The notes beneath the pieces are model-generated. The model made no database searches and was not told the DNA's origin. It saw only the letters and a program-made list of their open reading frames with translations. A stretch of 35,604 nt of DNA, taken from Hellea sp. (GTDB lineage: Bacteria; Pseudomonadota; Alphaproteobacteria; Caulobacterales; Maricaulaceae). The position numbers were made by a program, and so were the translations under genes. Below, in pieces: positions 8,710-17,228 of the stretch. Numbering within the stretch: position 1 is the stretch's first letter; each line of letters opens with the position of its first letter. The stretch covers positions 1 through 35,604 of the forward strand of contig JAHDDC010000030.1 of assembly GCA_020629545.1 (NCBI GenBank). Direction: 5' to 3'.

Positions 8710-9147
8710 CTATTTAGCTAAATTCATTTTTGCCCTGATAGCGGACACACGTTTTTGGTTTGCGCCGCGGTCCGAATAGCCAACGCGAGAGGCAGATCTT
8801 ATATGGACGCTTCCATCTGGACCGGGCCTAAGTTCAACATCGTCGACAAATTTAAAAATCTTCGACATAAATGTCGCGGACACATATTCATCGCTTTCAG
8901 CTGTAATCACACCCCCTAGAGCCAAAATAGCAATTTTAGCATCCTCTAGAGAGCCTTTGAGAGGCTTCGCAAATCTTTCAGGCTGAACTCCGGACTCGCT
9001 GCACGCACAGTTTGGAGATGACGGGCAGTTCGCAAGTTTCCCATCTATTAAACCCTTTGCAATTCCACGCTGAGACTTCAAACCTAAAAGAAAAAACAAT
9101 ACGCAGACAAGTAGGAACGCCCCAGCCAGAAATTTCAGATAAACCAT
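8710..9147 (-). CDS. DUF1499 family membrane-anchored protein
   Basis: The protein of about 145 residues has one N-terminal hydrophobic segment (roughly residues 3-22, MVYLKFLAGAFLLVCVLFFLLG) followed by a DUF1499 domain. The family phrases CPSSPNCACSES, FVDDVELRPGPDGSVHIRSAS and RVGYSDRGANQKRVSAIR are clear. The family's biochemical function is not established. The single anchor suggests a domain exposed at the membrane, side not certain. The start is the ATG at 9147, since an AAAGGG at 9163-9158 sits at normal distance from it; a TTG at 9156 would overlap that site. The gene follows the alpha/beta hydrolase and precedes folE, so the three are likely co-transcribed. Confidence 0.85.
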   Translation of the reverse strand: MVYLKFLAGAFLLVCVLFFLLGLKSQRGIAKGLIDGKLANCPSSPNCACSESGVQPERFAKPLKGSLEDAKIAILALGGVITAESDEYVSATFMSKIFKFVDDVELRPGPDGSVHIRSASRVGYSDRGANQKRVSAIRAKMNLAK

Positions 9148-9152
9148 TGCGT

Positions 9153-10133
9153 TCAACCCTTTAGCACTTTCGCTATATAATCATCATACCAAGTCGGGCC
9201 ATGCAAGGACTGAAAAAACCCGTTATGGCCTCCATATTTCAGCATTATCCGTGAGACACAAGAACTTAAGTTAATCTCCATCACATCATTGGCAATGAGA
9301 ACGGGATCATCAGCTGACATAACAATGGATGTTGGAACCTTACAATCGGATAGATCATCTTTATTGATAGCATAGCTAGAGAAATAATGTAGCGGGCTAT
9401 CAAACTCTGAATACTCGGCGAGGAACATCCGTGTTAATTCTACAACTGAAGTTTCCGTTATAAGATGCGAGAAGTTGTAAATTTCTGGAAATGCTGCTTG
9501 CTTTTTTTCGAGACTAGTCGTCCACTTTTTTAAAAAATAACGTCTGATCAGTGGGTTTACGTCAATTACGACGCTCGATCCGACCGGATCAATCACTGGA
9601 CTAATGGAAAAGATGTGTTTGAGATTGGGTATCGGTTCGGAGTTTTGAGCTTGTGCTACTCTTAACGCAAAATTTCCGCCCAATGAAAACCCAACTATAT
9701 AAGCGGGATCATCAGCTTGCAGCTTCGCGCCATGTGTTACCCCGTCTAAGACTTCCTGAAACAATACCGAATGAAAAAGTCCCTCATTCAAGTGATGTGT
9801 ATCACCGTGATCGCGAAAATTAAGACGAAATACCGAATACCCAGCTTCATAGACAAACCGACTGCATGACAAAACATAAGTTGAGTCTTCGCTGCCCTCC
9901 CAGCCATGCAGGAAAATAAATATACCTTTGGAATTTGGATGTTGCGTATAACTTGCCTTTAAACGTACGCCATCAGAGCACTGGAGGATAAGGCTTTCGG
10001 CTTGCTCGACAATGTGAGTGGCAGCTCTTTTTCGGAACTTTCGACTAGCCAAGATGGTTTGCGCCATAGCCGGACGCATCCAAACAGGCGGAACAAACGT
10101 ATACGCATGATGAGACATTGTATTTTGTTTCAT
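9153..10133 (-). CDS. Alpha/beta hydrolase, YheT-like
   Basis: The protein of about 326 residues has the alpha/beta hydrolase fold. Using the ATG at 10133 (MKQNTMSHH): the oxyanion region FLHGWEGS is near 74-81, the nucleophile elbow GFSLGG has Ser150, the acid lies in MSADDPV (Asp275 or Asp276), and the histidine is His303 in YGGHNGFF. HGWEGS, the FRDHGDTHHLNEGLFHS stretch and the GGHNGF ending resemble the YheT/EMB8-like group of esterases, whose physiological substrates are poorly known. A TTG 36 bases upstream and an ATG at 10118 are other possible starts; no strong Shine-Dalgarno decides. There is no signal peptide, so it is probably cytoplasmic. It is divergent from the RND operon. Confidence 0.82.
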   Translation of the reverse strand: MKQNTMSHHAYTFVPPVWMRPAMAQTILASRKFRKRAATHIVEQAESLILQCSDGVRLKASYTQHPNSKGIFIFLHGWEGSEDSTYVLSCSRFVYEAGYSVFRLNFRDHGDTHHLNEGLFHSVLFQEVLDGVTHGAKLQADDPAYIVGFSLGGNFALRVAQAQNSEPIPNLKHIFSISPVIDPVGSSVVIDVNPLIRRYFLKKWTTSLEKKQAAFPEIYNFSHLITETSVVELTRMFLAEYSEFDSPLHYFSSYAINKDDLSDCKVPTSIVMSADDPVLIANDVMEINLSSCVSRIMLKYGGHNGFFQSLHGPTWYDDYIAKVLKG

Positions 10134-10171
10134 AACAAAGATATATATCGAAGAGTTAGATTGAAGCAATT

Positions 10172-10198
10172 ATGCAATTTTGATTACCGGAATTGCAT
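10172..10198. promoter_or_regulatory. Inverted repeat in the divergent promoter region of the RND operon
   Basis: A perfect 8-bp inverted repeat, ATGCAATT-N11-AATTGCAT (arms 10172-10179 and 10191-10198), lies in the 131-bp gap between the alpha/beta hydrolase and the efflux adaptor gene. A further palindrome, TCAATTGA, is at 10204-10211. Arm starts are 19 bp apart, about two helical turns, which suits a dimeric regulator. No regulator gene adjoins, so the binding protein is unknown. Confidence 0.45.
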
Positions 10199-10264
10199 TT
10201 TTATCAATTGAAAACAAAGCCATCCCGCGTAAGGTGTGAGCAGTCTAGAAACGGAACTTCCGGC

Positions 10265-11341
10265 ATGAAACCGAATGCATCAATTGTCATAGCTTTGCTG
10301 GCCGTCATTTTAATCGCCGGCTGGTTTTGGACAAATTCAAATGAGGATGCAAAATCTAACACGTCTTCGAAAGTTATGCCTGAGCAGACTGAAAAGAAAC
10401 GTCCAAGTGTTGTAACTCGTGAGGTGAGTGCGGAGCTACATGCCGCCGCTACTAAATTATTCGGTCGTAGTGAAGCCGCTCGAGAAGTGACCGTCAAAGC
10501 AGAAACTCCAGGCCCCGTTGTTTCCACTCCAATTGCCGAAGGTAGCCGGGTCCGCAAAGGCACTGTAATCTGCAGGCAAGACGTCAATGCGCGTCAGGCT
10601 AATGTTGATCAAGCTAAAGCCCTTCTGAAAACGCGTGAACTTGAATATACAGCGGCCCGAAAATTAGTTGAACGCGGATTTGCTTCTGAAACTCAGGCCC
10701 TCACGGCTCAAGCTGGCCTAGATGCCGCGAAGGCAGCTGTTAAGCAGGCAGAAATTGAACTTGGGAACATTAATCTGCGGGCCCCCTTTTCCGGGATCTA
10801 CGACAAGAATTTGGCAGAAGTCGGCGATTACCTCGCCCCGGGCCAACCATGTGGTTTGATGATCGAACTCGATCCGTTGATTATTGCAATTGATCTTACA
10901 GAGTCCCAGATAGGCGTTGTAAAACCAGGCCTTGAAGCCAATGTGGATATGGCGACGGGCGAATCGGTCGTCGGCAAAGTTAAATTCATCGAGTCACGTG
11001 CAAATCCGGCCACTCGAACGTTCCGAGCGGAAATCGCAGTATCCAATAAAGACCTGAAATTAAAAGCGGGCGTTACAGCTACGGTCCGCTTTAAATCCGA
11101 GACCGTTCCAGCACATCTCATACCGGGTCAGATATTGGCACTCAACGATAACGGCATTGTTGGAGTAAAATATGTAGGCCTAGATAATCGGGTGCGTTTT
11201 GCAGAAACAAGAACTATAGATGAAACTGACGAAGGTATTTGGGTCAGTGGTCTCCCTGACACTGTTCGCATTATCATCAAAGGCCAAGACTACGTTAAAG
11301 CCGGAGTCGAAGTCGAAAGCATAGATGAGTTTGCTCAATGA
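10265..11341 (+). CDS. RND efflux system periplasmic adaptor subunit (HlyD/AcrA-like membrane fusion protein)
   Basis: The protein of about 358 residues bridges an inner-membrane RND pump and an outer-membrane channel. It has an N-terminal membrane anchor or signal segment (SIVIALLAVILIAGWFW, residues 6-22). A lipoyl-like half-motif with PGPVVSTPIAEGSRVRKGTVIC follows at about 82-103. An alpha-helical hairpin rich in Ala and Gln covers about 105-170, then NLRAPFSGIYD closes the lipoyl domain at 170-180, and beta-barrel and membrane-proximal domains follow. The start is the ATG at 10265, directly before the hydrophobic segment; earlier codons in frame would add a hydrophilic leader. Its TGA overlaps the permease ATG in the bases ATGA (11338-11341), indicating translational coupling. 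Confidence 0.92.
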   Translation: MKPNASIVIALLAVILIAGWFWTNSNEDAKSNTSSKVMPEQTEKKRPSVVTREVSAELHAAATKLFGRSEAAREVTVKAETPGPVVSTPIAEGSRVRKGTVICRQDVNARQANVDQAKALLKTRELEYTAARKLVERGFASETQALTAQAGLDAAKAAVKQAEIELGNINLRAPFSGIYDKNLAEVGDYLAPGQPCGLMIELDPLIIAIDLTESQIGVVKPGLEANVDMATGESVVGKVKFIESRANPATRTFRAEIAVSNKDLKLKAGVTATVRFKSETVPAHLIPGQILALNDNGIVGVKYVGLDNRVRFAETRTIDETDEGIWVSGLPDTVRIIIKGQDYVKAGVEVESIDEFAQ

Positions 11342-14300
11342 CTCGAATAGTCGGTTTTGCGATAGAAAATTGGCGTATGACCATCGGGATTATGATTTTC
11401 GCCGTTATTGGCGGCTTCCTGGCTATGTCTCGATTATCAATTGATGCAGAACCAGACGTACCCGTTCCGATCATAAACGTCCGCGTCGTGTTACCAGGGG
11501 TTTCCCCGGAAGACAGCGAACGACTTTTAATCAAACCAATGGAAACCGAACTGAAATCCATTGAAGGTTTGAAACGTATGGACGGCATAGCTGCGACATC
11601 AGTCGGGTACATGACCCTCGAATTCAATGCATCATTTGATCAAGACAAGGCGGTCTCAGATGTCATTGAGAAAGTTGATCGCGCACGTGCTGAATTCCCT
11701 GCCGAAGCACAAGAGCCCATTGTTCAAGAACTTAATGTGTCCACATTTCCAATCGTCGTGATAAATCTGTTTGGTGACGCGCCAGAAAGAGAATTGCAGA
11801 AACGGGCCAAACATATTCAAAAGGCTTTAGAAAGCATTCCAGAAGTTTTAGAGGCCAAGATATCGGGCGAACGGGAAGATGTTTTAGAGGCGATATTGGA
11901 TCCGGCGCTGATGGAAAGCGCAAATATATCATTCGAGGAAATAGCGAGTGCGATAGCTCGAAACAATGCTCTCATTACGGCGGGTGCATTGGAAACCGAT
12001 ACGGGACGATTTAACGTCAAGTTACCGGGATTAATTTCTACACGTGATGATCTCCAAGAACTCGTCATTCGCAATGACGGGAATGGAGGCATTGTGAAGC
12101 TTTCCGACATCGCCGACGTCAGGCGGGGATATAAAGATATTTCCTCATATGCACGTTTCAATGGCGAGCCTTCCTTATCAGTTGAGCTTTCAAAACGCAC
12201 TGGCGAAAATATTGTCGATACCATCAAAAAAGTTCGTTCAACGGTGTCGGAAATTATGGCAGATCCCGATTGGCCGGAAACAATTAAAGTCGAATATAGT
12301 CAGGATAAGTCCAACTACATAAGAGAAATGATGTCATCTCTTTTCTCTTCAATCGTCAATGCCGTCATTCTTGTTTTCATCGTTTGTATTGCGGCCTTGG
12401 GACTAAGATCTGCTCTCTTTGTCGGCTGGGCTATCCCAGCCAGCTTCCTGATGGCACTATTCATGTTCTACATTCAAGATCAACCGATCAACATGATGAT
12501 CATGTTTGGCCTTATTTTGTCAGTGGGTGTCTTGGTCGACGCGGCCATCGTGATTATCGAATATGCTGACCGGAAGCTGGCAGAAGGATTACCCCGGAAG
12601 GAAGCCTTTCAGATTGCTGGCGAGAGAATGTTTTGGCCCATAATATCATCCACCGCGACGACATTGGTTGCCTTTATTCCATTGCTGTTTTGGGACGAAA
12701 TTACGGGCAAGTTTATGTCTTTCCTACCTCTTACAATGATTTACGTTTTAACGGCATCAATGTTTATGGCCATTATCTTTTTGCCGACGCTAGGGGCTTT
12801 AATCGGTCCGCGCAAAATTACGAAAGCGACCGGCAACCTCAAAGCACTTTCGGGCGCTGAAGGTGACCCATCAAAAGTAACTGGTTTAATGGGCGTTTAT
12901 GTTGGTTTCATCCGCTTTATGATTGCGCGCCCCATCAGTGTCATCGTAATGACCGTTATTATTCTGTTCTTGATTGTGTCCGGCTTCAGGGCATCAACAG
13001 CCGGGCCGCCGCCTAAACCCGTTGAATTTTTCACTCAAAATTCCAGCGATCAAATATTCATCGTGGCGCGCGCTAGAGGTAACACAACACCTGCATTTGA
13101 CCTAGAAATCGGTAAAGATATCGAGCGCAGAATTGCAGATATCGTCGATATTGAATCGGCTTATACAGTCGCCGGAAGCGGAGCGAGTTCCGGCGGCTTT
13201 GAAGGAAATGACCAATTACCAGTCGATACAGTTGCCAAAGTATTCGTTGAATTGGTTCAATTTGAAAACCGATCTTATACGGTTCCAGAAATCACGGAGC
13301 AGTTACGTGAAGCCACAACCGGAGTTCCGGGGGTTTACACAGAAATTATAGCCGCCAGTCAAGGTCCACCAATTGGAAAAGACATCGCAATAGAATTGTC
13401 CGGCACAAATAGCAGAGATGTCGAAACTGGGCTAAGAATAGTAAAAAATAAACTCTCCAGCATTGATGGCATTTATGAAATCGGTGATACTCTACCTGTT
13501 CCCGGAATTGACTGGGAACTGGTTGTCAATCGAGTCGAAGCGGGCCGATTAGGGCTGGATATATCGCGCATTGGATCCGTCATTCAGTTCGTTACCGAGG
13601 GAACATTAGTTGGAAAATATCGACCAATAGACTCTGATGAAGAAGTCGATATTAGAATTCGCTACCCCTCATCCTACCGAGACCTCAAGGTCCTTGATAA
13701 TCTTCGGATATTAACCCCTACCGGAGCAGTTCCCCTGTCCTCTGTGGTCGAAAGAGTGGCGAAACCACGTCAAGATACCATCAAGCGTCGGGATCAAAAA
13801 AATGTATTCGAGGTTAATGCAAACTCGATGGAGGGATTTGCAACAAACGCTCAGGTTCAAGAACTCAAAACATGGCTTAACGAAGACAATATTCTGCCAG
13901 ACGGGGTAGAGTTTAAGTTTCTGGGACAGGAAGAAGAAAATGCTGCCGCAGCGCAGTTCTTTCAAGGCGCCGGACTGGCGATATTATTTATGATGGGTGT
14001 AATTCTTCTGCTTCAGTTTAATAGTTTTTACCACGTGTTCCTAACGTTAATGGCCGTAGTCCTTTCAGTATTTGGTGTATTGTTAGGTCTGACATTTTAT
14101 CCTTACATCAGTATGATTCTGACGCTGACCGGCGTAATTGCTTTGGCTGGGATCATTGTGAACAATAACATTGTATTGATTGATACATATCAGCGGTTAC
14201 TGGAAAATGGTTATGAAGCAGAAGATGCGGCGCTCAGAACTGCAGGTCAGCGATTAAGACCCGTCGTCTTAACGACCCTTACAACTGTAATCGGGTTGAT

Positions 14301-14544
14301 GCCTTTGGTTCTAGGGTGGCAAGCTGATATTTTCTCAGGAACATTTTCGACAAAAGGAACCGCAACGTCAGATATATGGGCACCGATCTCATATGTGTTG
14401 GTTTGCGGCTTATCATTTGCAACAACGCTGACATTGATTGTAACGCCAGTCCTTCTCGCGGCACCCACCGTTCTCAAAAAGCGATTTAAAAGGATTTTTG
14501 GCCGAAAATATCCTCGCCCCAAAAGCGTCGTTATTGCTGAATGA
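11338..14544 (+). CDS. RND efflux permease (AcrB/MMPL-type, HAE-like)
   Basis: The 1068-residue inner-membrane proton antiporter has twelve predicted membrane segments in two halves. Segment 1 is at about residues 12-30, followed by a large periplasmic domain, the clusters near 340-480, a second periplasmic domain, and clusters near 870-1050. The TM4 proton-relay region reads GVLVDAAIVIIEYADR: the first aspartate is kept (Asp401), but the second of the AcrB pair is Ala402. The TM10 lysine of AcrB is replaced in IIVNNNIVLID (942-944), as in many HAE relatives with a VNN motif. Substrates are unknown. No TolC-type channel or regulator gene adjoins, so a channel encoded elsewhere is presumably used. 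The last 14 bp overlap the convergent LysM-like gene. Confidence 0.94.
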   Translation: MTRIVGFAIENWRMTIGIMIFAVIGGFLAMSRLSIDAEPDVPVPIINVRVVLPGVSPEDSERLLIKPMETELKSIEGLKRMDGIAATSVGYMTLEFNASFDQDKAVSDVIEKVDRARAEFPAEAQEPIVQELNVSTFPIVVINLFGDAPERELQKRAKHIQKALESIPEVLEAKISGEREDVLEAILDPALMESANISFEEIASAIARNNALITAGALETDTGRFNVKLPGLISTRDDLQELVIRNDGNGGIVKLSDIADVRRGYKDISSYARFNGEPSLSVELSKRTGENIVDTIKKVRSTVSEIMADPDWPETIKVEYSQDKSNYIREMMSSLFSSIVNAVILVFIVCIAALGLRSALFVGWAIPASFLMALFMFYIQDQPINMMIMFGLILSVGVLVDAAIVIIEYADRKLAEGLPRKEAFQIAGERMFWPIISSTATTLVAFIPLLFWDEITGKFMSFLPLTMIYVLTASMFMAIIFLPTLGALIGPRKITKATGNLKALSGAEGDPSKVTGLMGVYVGFIRFMIARPISVIVMTVIILFLIVSGFRASTAGPPPKPVEFFTQNSSDQIFIVARARGNTTPAFDLEIGKDIERRIADIVDIESAYTVAGSGASSGGFEGNDQLPVDTVAKVFVELVQFENRSYTVPEITEQLREATTGVPGVYTEIIAASQGPPIGKDIAIELSGTNSRDVETGLRIVKNKLSSIDGIYEIGDTLPVPGIDWELVVNRVEAGRLGLDISRIGSVIQFVTEGTLVGKYRPIDSDEEVDIRIRYPSSYRDLKVLDNLRILTPTGAVPLSSVVERVAKPRQDTIKRRDQKNVFEVNANSMEGFATNAQVQELKTWLNEDNILPDGVEFKFLGQEEENAAAAQFFQGAGLAILFMMGVILLLQFNSFYHVFLTLMAVVLSVFGVLLGLTFYPYISMILTLTGVIALAGIIVNNNIVLIDTYQRLLENGYEAEDAALRTAGQRLRPVVLTTLTTVIGLMPLVLGWQADIFSGTFSTKGTATSDIWAPISYVLVCGLSFATTLTLIVTPVLLAAPTVLKKRFKRIFGRKYPRPKSVVIAE

Positions 14545-15454
14545 TCGGCGCGGTATTTTCTGGTGCAAATATAGCTGTATACTGATTTCCACCACCGAGT
14601 AATGCCCGCCTAACTTGCCAGCCATAAGGCTTGTATATCGCCTCGATTAATTTTGACGTATCGACAACGTTCTTGGTGAGCCGGTCAAACGGGACGCTGA
14701 TTTCAGAAACTTTCCCATTTTCTGTCAGCAATTCTGCGCGAATATCAAAACTTCCTCGCGGGAGAGTATCGGCTGCGATGATATACCATCGGCCATTGGC
14801 TTCAACACGGCGGTCCCCGACCATTGTGTTATTCGCATAGACACGTACACGCCCATCAAGTGAAGACGCCCCAGAGAATATAACGCCGCCACTTTCATCA
14901 TAGTCTATCGATGCCAAACTAATTGAATTTGCATTAGGCAATCCGCGAAATGGAGATTGAAAAATGCTTGAAGGACCACCCGGTGAGGTGACTAAAATCA
15001 ACGCTCTTGGTGCCTGATCCTCAGAAGCTTCATCAACAGCAGGAGGCGGAACCCGCAATATTGTTTCATCAGAGCGAACAGCCTGTCCGCCGGAAACATA
15101 TTGCAAAATGTCCAGCTTTAGAGGCTCGTCATTTTCAACTGGAAAATTAATGCTCCAATTTCCGTTAGCGTCGGACTTAATTTGCCGAAGACTATTTCCG
15201 AAATTTTGGACAGAGATAACGATATCCTGCTCACTGTTACCGGAAACATAGAAAACATTTCCTGTTTCTGAAACAGATTGGATAATGACTGGCGCAAAAG
15301 ACTCAGGCGGATTCGTTGCAACTTCATCACTTGACGAAACAGGGTCCGGTGTAAATATCCCGCTCCTAACAGATTGGGTAACCTGTACAGCGATCAAAAA
15401 TGAAACCGCCAATACAAGGCCCGTTAACAGCATTGGAAGAAATCTTGGTCTCAT
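14531..15454 (-). CDS. Envelope protein with Ig-like repeats and a truncated, degenerate LysM-like C-terminus
   Basis: The 307-residue protein begins with an N-terminal membrane segment (MRPRFLPMLLTGLVLAVSFLIAV). Two Ig-like beta modules follow, each with the phrase expected in alphaproteobacterial LysM-associated proteins: a first with NVFYVSGNSEQDIVISVQ and NGNWSINFPV, and a second with GGVIFSGASSLDGRVRVYA and NGRWYIIAADTLP. The last 35 residues, including WQVRRALLGGGNQYTAIFAPEN, resemble the middle of a LysM domain. The usual opening with a GxSLWxIA-type core and the closing DPDLIYPGQ-type strand are absent. The ATG at 15454 is preferred over a preceding TTG because AGGGG lies just before it. 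The 3' end overlaps the convergent RND permease by 14 bp. The homology call rests on pattern memory, not a search. Confidence 0.7.
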   Translation of the reverse strand: MRPRFLPMLLTGLVLAVSFLIAVQVTQSVRSGIFTPDPVSSSDEVATNPPESFAPVIIQSVSETGNVFYVSGNSEQDIVISVQNFGNSLRQIKSDANGNWSINFPVENDEPLKLDILQYVSGGQAVRSDETILRVPPPAVDEASEDQAPRALILVTSPGGPSSIFQSPFRGLPNANSISLASIDYDESGGVIFSGASSLDGRVRVYANNTMVGDRRVEANGRWYIIAADTLPRGSFDIRAELLTENGKVSEISVPFDRLTKNVVDTSKLIEAIYKPYGWQVRRALLGGGNQYTAIFAPENTAPIIQQ

Positions 15455-15544
15455 CAAAGCCCCTGTAACACATCGTTTTTAAGACGCCGAAATCTACCCG
15501 TAGAATTTTCTGCATTCAATCCCAAAATACTGTTTCGAACCCAC

Positions 15545-16018
15545 TCAGGACTGCGTTGCTCCTTTGAGCAAGACAGAACACAGATACTCCAGTTTTTCCT
15601 CGTCGACTGAATCGAAACTGGCATATTCAGTTGAGTCGACATCTAGAACAGCCGCCAAAGAGCCCTCATGTAAGACAGGTACAACAATTTCAGAATTTGA
15701 ACGGCTATCGCAGGCTATATGTCCTGGAAACGCATGGACATCATCTACTCGTTGTACCTCTAAAGATTGAGCCGCAGCACCACATACACCACGGCCAAAC
15801 GGGATACGAAGACATCCTAATGTTCCCTGATAAGGGCCGACAACCAATTCACTTGGCTTAAGTGGATCTACGACGTAAAACCCGGTCCAGAAAAAGTACT
15901 CGAAAGCCCCGCTCAGGAGGCAAGCTGCAGACGCATAGCGGGCCGTCGCTGAAGGTTCACCGTCGACAACAGCTATGATCTGCTTAATCACTTCGTCATA
16001 TTTTTTCACTTTATCCAT
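15545..16018 (-). CDS. msrC: Free methionine-(R)-sulfoxide reductase (GAF domain)
   Basis: The 157-residue GAF-domain enzyme reduces free L-methionine-R-sulfoxide to methionine using thioredoxin. All three cysteines of the fRMsr family are present: Cys69 (GTLGCLRIPFG), Cys79 (GRGVCGAAAQS) and Cys103 (HIACDSRSNSEIVVPV). WTGFYVV, VDDVHAFPGHIACD and AVLDVDSTEYASFD are further hallmarks. Length is as expected for the yebR-type family. AAAGG lies 8 bases before the ATG at 16018. It is divergent from gap; the 116-bp region between holds the 20-bp palindrome, which lies nearer gap. Confidence 0.93.
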   Translation of the reverse strand: MDKVKKYDEVIKQIIAVVDGEPSATARYASAACLLSGAFEYFFWTGFYVVDPLKPSELVVGPYQGTLGCLRIPFGRGVCGAAAQSLEVQRVDDVHAFPGHIACDSRSNSEIVVPVLHEGSLAAVLDVDSTEYASFDSVDEEKLEYLCSVLLKGATQS

Positions 16019-16099
16019 AACCGAAACCTTTCATCGCGGACTTAACCGAGCAAAGACGAAAATCCAACAGATTTAATATTGCTTTCTCGAACGACTTTG

Positions 16100-16119
16100 A
16101 TATGACAGCGCTGTCATAT
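16100..16119. promoter_or_regulatory. Perfect 20-bp palindrome upstream of gap, LacI-type candidate operator
   Basis: ATATGACAGCGCTGTCATAT is a perfect palindrome 15 bp before the gap ATG. Its TGACAGCGCTGTCA core with a central CG fits the general pattern of LacI-family operators. A possible sigma70-like promoter, TTGCTT (16079-16084) and TATGAC (16101-16106) with 16-bp spacing, would place the -10 inside the palindrome, so a bound protein should repress. The palindrome is plain in the sequence. The regulator and the promoter assignment are inference. Confidence 0.65.
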
Positions 16120-16134
16120 TAGCTCGGAGATCCC

Positions 16135-17142
16135 ATGACCCTTAGAATTGCAATCAACGGATTTGGTCGCATTGGCAGAAATGTGCTAAGAGCGCTTCAC
16201 GAAAACAGCCGTCATGATGTTCAAGTAGTTGCCATTAACGACCTCGCTCCCACGGACAACCTCGTTCACTTACTTAAATATGACTCAGTGCATGGTCGAT
16301 TTCCCGGAGCAATAGAGCACTCACAGGATCAAATTGATATTGGTCTCGGCCCTATCGCCGTTTCCGCGGTCCGTAATCTAGAGGATTTAAACTGGAAAGC
16401 CCACAACATTGATATTGTGATGGAATGCACGGGTATATTTAGATCGCGCGATACAGCCAGAAAACACGTTGATGCGGGTGCAAAACGCGTATTGATTTCC
16501 GCTCCCGGAAAACCAGCAGACAAAACAATTGTATATGGTGTGAATCATAAGTCACTGGTTCAAGACGATATCATCGTCTCAAATGGCTCCTGTACCACAA
16601 ATGCATTGGCGCCAATGGCCAAAGTTATTGACGATGCGTTTGGAATTGAAAACGGATTCATGACAACAATTCATGCCTATACGGGAGATCAGCCCACCCT
16701 AGATGCAGTTCACAAAGACTATAACCGAGGCCGGGCAGCAGCCATGTCCATGATACCTACATCAACGGGAGCTGCTACAGCTCTGGGTGAGGTTTTACCG
16801 AATCTTTCCGGAAAACTGGACGGGAAAGCTATTCGCGTCCCGACTCCCAATGTCTCGTGTGTTGATCTAACAGTAAATCTAAAGACGCCGAGTGATGTCG
16901 ACAAGGTCAACGCGGCCTTTGAAGCCGCCGCAGATGGTTATTTAAATGGGGTTTTACAGGTCATCAAAGACAAGGTTGTATCCGTAGATCTCAATCATGA
17001 CCCACATTCAACTAACATTTCTCTCGATCAAACCGTGGTTATGAATGGGAACCTTCTTCGCGTATTATCCTGGTATGATAATGAATGGGGGTTTTCCAAT
17101 CGGATGATCGATACAGCTCAAGAAATGGCCCGATTCCTCTAA
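16135..17142 (+). CDS. gap: Type I glyceraldehyde-3-phosphate dehydrogenase
   Basis: The 335-residue glycolytic enzyme interconverts glyceraldehyde-3-phosphate and 1,3-bisphosphoglycerate. The Rossmann motif INGFGRIGRN is at 7-16. The acidic residue in AINDLAP (Asp36) argues for NAD rather than NADP. The catalytic Cys153 lies in SNGSCTTNALAP and the base His180 in MTTIHAYTGDQ. WYDNEWGFSNRM is the C-terminal hallmark. The second cysteine common in CTTNCLAP is Ala157, which is not required for catalysis. A GGAG lies before the ATG. It appears to be the first gene of a same-strand run that continues with rpe, after an 86-bp gap, and extends to the crotonase gene at 24021. The palindrome at 16100-16119 probably regulates it. 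Confidence 0.97.
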   Translation: MTLRIAINGFGRIGRNVLRALHENSRHDVQVVAINDLAPTDNLVHLLKYDSVHGRFPGAIEHSQDQIDIGLGPIAVSAVRNLEDLNWKAHNIDIVMECTGIFRSRDTARKHVDAGAKRVLISAPGKPADKTIVYGVNHKSLVQDDIIVSNGSCTTNALAPMAKVIDDAFGIENGFMTTIHAYTGDQPTLDAVHKDYNRGRAAAMSMIPTSTGAATALGEVLPNLSGKLDGKAIRVPTPNVSCVDLTVNLKTPSDVDKVNAAFEAAADGYLNGVLQVIKDKVVSVDLNHDPHSTNISLDQTVVMNGNLLRVLSWYDNEWGFSNRMIDTAQEMARFL

Positions 17143-17228
17143 TTCGCGTTTTTATTTAGCTATTCATCCTTTTAACTTAACAGGCGATACATCTTGCGCG
17201 TGACTTAGGGGGCTGATATTGATGCCCG

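Noticed and set aside
15454..15642. Minus-strand frame of 62 codons between the LysM-like gene and msrC
   Set aside because: Half of it overlaps the msrC 3' end in another frame, its composition is unremarkable, and no convincing ribosome binding site is seen.
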